This document shows, one piece after another, positions 13,044 to 15,221 of a stretch of 15,221 nt of DNA (the first letter of the stretch is position 1; each line of letters begins with the position of its first letter). The notes beneath the pieces are model-generated. The model saw only the letters and a list, made by a program, of their open reading frames with translations, was not told where the DNA came from and did not search any database. The position numbers and the translations under genes are program-made. The DNA comes from an uncultured Erythrobacter sp. (lineage in GTDB: Bacteria; Pseudomonadota; Alphaproteobacteria; Sphingomonadales; Sphingomonadaceae), in assembly GCA_947258465.1 (NCBI GenBank), contig CAMYIQ010000325.1, positions 1-15,221 of the forward strand. Reading direction: 5' to 3'.

Positions 13044-13787
13044 CTAGCCGACCTTGTCCATCACCTCGTCGGAAATGTCGTAATTGCCCCACACGGTCTG
13101 GACATCGTCGTCATCCTCGAGCGCGTCGATCAGCTTGAGCAGGGTTCCGGCACCCTTCTCGTCCATTTCGACGGTGAGGTTGGGCTTCCATGCGAGCTTG
13201 ACCGTCTCGGCCTCGCCAAGCGTCTTTTCAAGATCGCCCGCGACCTGGTGCAGATCTTCTGCCGCAGTCCATATCTCATGGCCGTCTTCGGAGGACGAGA
13301 TATCGTCCGCGCCCGCTTCCATCGCGGCTTCGAGGACCTTCTCCTCGTCGCCCGCATCGGCGGGGTAGAAAATGAAGCCGAGGCGTTCGAATCCGTGCGC
13401 GACCGAGCCTTCGGTGCCGAGATTGCCGCCGTTCTTCGAAAAGGCAGTGCGCACGGCGGTGGCGGTGCGGTTGCGGTTGTCGGTCAGCGCCTCGACGATG
13501 ATGGCGCTGCCGCCGGGGCCGTAGCCTTCGTAGCGGACCTCTTCGTAATTCTCGTCATCGCCGCTGGTCGCCTTGTCGATCGCGCGCTGGATGTTGTCCT
13601 TCGGCATCGACTGCGCCTTGGCGTTGTTGACGGCCAGGCGCAGGCGCGGGTTCATATCCGGGTCGGGCATGCCCATCTTCGCGGCCACGGTGATTTCGCG
13701 GCTGAGCTTGGAAAACAGGTTCGAGCGCTTCTTGTCCTGCGCGCCCTTGCGATGCATGATGTTCTTGAACTTGGAATGGCCGGCCAT
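13044..13787 (-). CDS. yebC: YebC/PmpR-family protein
   Basis: A 247-residue YebC-family protein at full family length. It starts with the hallmark MAGHSKFKNIMHRKGAQDKK (1-20), then FSKLSREITVAAKMG (24-38), NPRLRLAVNNAKAQSMPKDN (46-65) and RYEGYGPGGSAIIVE (83-97 region). The acidic C-terminal domain contains ALEDDDDVQTVWGNYD. The family has been described as transcriptional regulators (PmpR) and as ribosome-associated translation factors (TACO1 relatives); sequence alone does not choose. No clear Shine-Dalgarno precedes the ATG (complement of 13785-13787). It is upstream of ruvC on the same strand and divergent from the CPBP protease gene. Confidence 0.95.
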   Translation of the reverse strand: MAGHSKFKNIMHRKGAQDKKRSNLFSKLSREITVAAKMGMPDPDMNPRLRLAVNNAKAQSMPKDNIQRAIDKATSGDDENYEEVRYEGYGPGGSAIIVEALTDNRNRTATAVRTAFSKNGGNLGTEGSVAHGFERLGFIFYPADAGDEEKVLEAAMEAGADDISSSEDGHEIWTAAEDLHQVAGDLEKTLGEAETVKLAWKPNLTVEMDEKGAGTLLKLIDALEDDDDVQTVWGNYDISDEVMDKVG

Positions 13788-13821
13788 GGTGTCGCTTTGC
13801 GTAGCTGAGATGGTTGGACGT

Positions 13822-13837
13822 ATTCTCGCGAGAGAAT
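13822..13837. promoter_or_regulatory. palindrome between yebC and the CPBP gene (possible operator)
   Basis: ATTCTC (13822-13827) and GAGAAT (13832-13837) are perfectly inverted around GCGA; alternatively TCTCGCGAGA (13824-13833) is a perfect 10-bp palindrome. It lies 34 bases upstream of the yebC start and 21 bases upstream of the chosen start of the divergent gene, so one protein could control both. Confidence 0.4.
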
Positions 13838-13858
13838 CTTGGGGGTCGCCTTAGCCGC

Positions 13859-14641
13859 ATGGATGCAATCACGACAAGTGGCGAGAGCGCGGTGACGCCC
13901 GCCATGACCATGCGGTGCGAATGGAGCCGGTTCCTCGGCTTCCTTCGGCGTCCGGACCTGCCGGCACGCGCACCGCTGCCACAGGTGGCAGACCTGAGCG
14001 CGGTTCTGCGCCTGTTCGCTCTCGACCTCCTTGTGATGAGCGGATTGCTGGCAATCGCGGGGATCGTCATCGCGGCGGGTGTCGATATGCCCGAAACGGC
14101 GCTGGCCGGAATGGACATCGGACCAGGTATCGTTTTCGCCGTGGTGATTGTGGCGCCCCTGGCAGAAGAAATCGCATTTCGCGGCTGGTTATCGGGGCGG
14201 CCGGGGCATCTGCTCGCCCTGGTCGCGCTCGTGGGCGGCGGCGTGTCCGCCACGCTACTGCTGAGCGCGGCGGGTTTCTCCTACGGCGCCGATGCACTGG
14301 AAACCGGGCTCGCCGCCATGGCGCTGGGCGCACTGGTTGGGGGCGTACTGGCACTGGTGGCGCTTTATCTGCTGCGAAGGCACGGCGCCATCGGATGGTT
14401 CCAGCGGTGTTTTCCGCTGTTTTTCTGGGTCAGCACGCTGGCCTTCTCGCTTGTCCATCTGTTCAACTTTCCAGCCGATCAGATGGCCACGGCGCTGCCG
14501 CTCGTACTGCCGCAGCTCGTAACCGGCACCATGCTCGGCTACCTGCGCGTGCATTATGGCTTGTGGGCAAGCATTCTGCTGCATGCCCTCCACAATGGCG
14601 CTTTCATCTCGCTGGTCTTGCTCGCGAGCAGCGGAGCCTAG
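13859..14641 (+). CDS. CPBP-family intramembrane metalloprotease
   Basis: A protein of about 260 residues of the CAAX protease/Rce1-like (CPBP, ABI) family. The motifs are EExxxR at 103-108 (LAEEIAFRGW), a conserved His at 200 in FSLVHLFN, and HALHN at 242-246. Several transmembrane helices are visible: roughly 50-72, 90-108, 116-138, 152-171, 184-202, 212-228 and 236-256. Family members cleave within membranes or handle prenylated or bacteriocin peptides; the substrate here is unknown. Start choice is uncertain: the frame is open back to a TTG at 13814, ATG 13859 is my choice, and ATG 13904 has GGTGA 8 bases before it. It is divergent from yebC, and its stop is one base from the convergent YbjQ-family gene. 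Confidence 0.85.
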   Translation: MDAITTSGESAVTPAMTMRCEWSRFLGFLRRPDLPARAPLPQVADLSAVLRLFALDLLVMSGLLAIAGIVIAAGVDMPETALAGMDIGPGIVFAVVIVAPLAEEIAFRGWLSGRPGHLLALVALVGGGVSATLLLSAAGFSYGADALETGLAAMALGALVGGVLALVALYLLRRHGAIGWFQRCFPLFFWVSTLAFSLVHLFNFPADQMATALPLVLPQLVTGTMLGYLRVHYGLWASILLHALHNGAFISLVLLASSGA

Positions 14642-14642
14642 A

Positions 14643-14990
14643 TCAGATCTTGACCGCCGTCCCGCTGGCGGAAACCATCAGCATCGAGCCGGTGTCGCCG
14701 ATCACCTCGTAATCGAGGTCGATACCGACTACGGCATTCCCGCCGCGTGCACCGCATTCGGCCTGCAGTTCCTGGATCGCCTGTTCGCGCGCATCGGCGA
14801 GAATACGTTCATAGCTGCCCGAACGTCCGCCGACGATGTCGCGGATATTGGCGAACAGATCACGGAACAGGTTCGCCCCGACGATCACCTCGCCGGTGAC
14901 GATGCCGAGATAGTCCTGGATCGGCCGCCCCTCGATCGTCGGTGTGGTCGTCACAATGATCCCGCGGGCGTCTTTCCAGGGGCTGGGCAT
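14643..14990 (-). CDS. YbjQ/UPF0145-family protein
   Basis: A 115-residue protein of the YbjQ (UPF0145, DUF74) family. The core reads GIIVTTTPTIEGRPIQDYLG (10-29), GEVIVGANLFRDLFANIRDIVGGRSGSYE (33-61 by range) and AIQELQAECGARGGNAVVGIDLDYE (71-95 by range). The C-terminal strand ends MLMVSASGTAV. The fold forms oligomeric rings; the function is not established, although a heavy-metal-binding label is often attached. It has about 10 more residues before IVTTT than short family members. The ATG (complement of 14988-14990) is preceded by AGGA at 8 bases, which supports this start. It is convergent with the CPBP gene. The upstream region 14991-15024 is AT-rich and may hold its promoter. Confidence 0.9.
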   Translation of the reverse strand: MPSPWKDARGIIVTTTPTIEGRPIQDYLGIVTGEVIVGANLFRDLFANIRDIVGGRSGSYERILADAREQAIQELQAECGARGGNAVVGIDLDYEVIGDTGSMLMVSASGTAVKI

Positions 14991-15024
14991 TTATTTTTTC
15001 CTTTCCGCGATTTACAGATATCTT

Positions 15025-15221
15025 GTGGATCTCAAGGAACTCATCGCCATACTGATTGCCGATGTTGCAGAGGCAAAGAGCCGTCTGCAGAAAGAGGATA
15101 CTCAGACTGCAAGGCGCGAACTAATTAGAGCGCAATTCGCTGCAATTGAAGGGCTGGCTTGGCTAGCCCGTCAGCATATCGCAGGGGTAGCTCGGGAGAT
15201 GGACAAGCTGCAGCTTGTCCA
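15025..15221 (+). CDS. truncated hypothetical protein of atypical composition
   Basis: I do not recognise this gene. An open frame from GTG 15025 runs off the window edge after 65 full codons. The peptide begins (M)DLKELIAILIADVAEAKS, is helical and charged, and later reads EGLAWLARQHIAG. No Shine-Dalgarno precedes the GTG; the frame stays open upstream, so the true start is uncertain. GC is about 54% and third-position GC about 52%, well below neighbouring genes, and it uses ATA, CTA, AGA and ATT codons that neighbours avoid. This suggests acquired DNA, perhaps the edge of an island. It could also be a chance frame, but 65 codons open in this amphipathic pattern favours a real gene. Confidence 0.5.
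   Translation, partial: MDLKELIAILIADVAEAKSRLQKEDTQTARRELIRAQFAAIEGLAWLARQHIAGVAREMDKLQLV
15200..15221. repeat. perfect 22-bp palindrome at the window edge
   Basis: The last 22 bases consist of TGGACAAGCTG followed by its exact reverse complement. It is inside the truncated frame that starts at 15025. Its end coincides with the end of the window, so it may extend further or mark a contig end. Confidence 0.85.

Noticed and set aside
1..15221. CRISPR array, insertion sequence or transposase, rRNA
   Set aside because: No regularly spaced repeats, no transposase motifs and no rRNA signatures seen on either strand.

Overview
The window looks like chromosomal DNA of a high-GC alphaproteobacterium, most likely a member of Sphingomonadales (Erythrobacteraceae/Sphingomonadaceae type). 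This rests on the strong G/C third-position bias, the NDUFA9-like gene, the lysC/ubiG divergent pair, the yebC-ruvC pair and a lipoprotein PQQ alcohol dehydrogenase. I recognise the families from sequence alone; no database search was run.

Layout from left to right. A tRNA-Leu(CAG) on the minus strand is followed by a plus-strand NDUFA9-like dehydrogenase. Convergent to that is a minus-strand membrane-quality pair, an SPFH protein (qmcA type) with its NfeD partner. A plus-strand quinohemoprotein alcohol dehydrogenase then meets a minus-strand run transcribed lysC > purT > nitronate monooxygenase > purU. purU makes formate from 10-formyl-THF and purT uses formate, so the run contains both halves of a one-carbon shuttle. 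ubiG is divergent from lysC and overlaps, tail to tail, a minus-strand pair: an ArsC/YffB-like protein translationally overlapping a secreted GlpQ-type phosphodiesterase.

The most unusual part is 11764-12475. It is a 374-base non-coding region rich in inverted repeats, with a near-consensus sigma-54 promoter at 12062-12079. The promoter is followed by two tandem genes that both encode 36-residue, wholly uncharged hydrophobic peptides. The two peptides are 23/36 identical, and 14 of those 23 matched residues use different silent codons, so both are under protein-level selection. Each looks like a signal peptide that stops at its own A-x-A cleavage site, with no mature protein. A GC-rich hairpin closes the unit. 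I cannot assign a function; this is my candidate for an undescribed system.

The right part holds ruvC and yebC (minus), a CPBP-family intramembrane protease (plus), a YbjQ-family protein (minus) and, at the edge, a truncated plus-strand gene of about 54% GC with atypical codons. The window ends exactly on a perfect 22-bp palindrome, which suggests a contig or element boundary. Four of five convergent gene pairs abut (0-1 base) or overlap.
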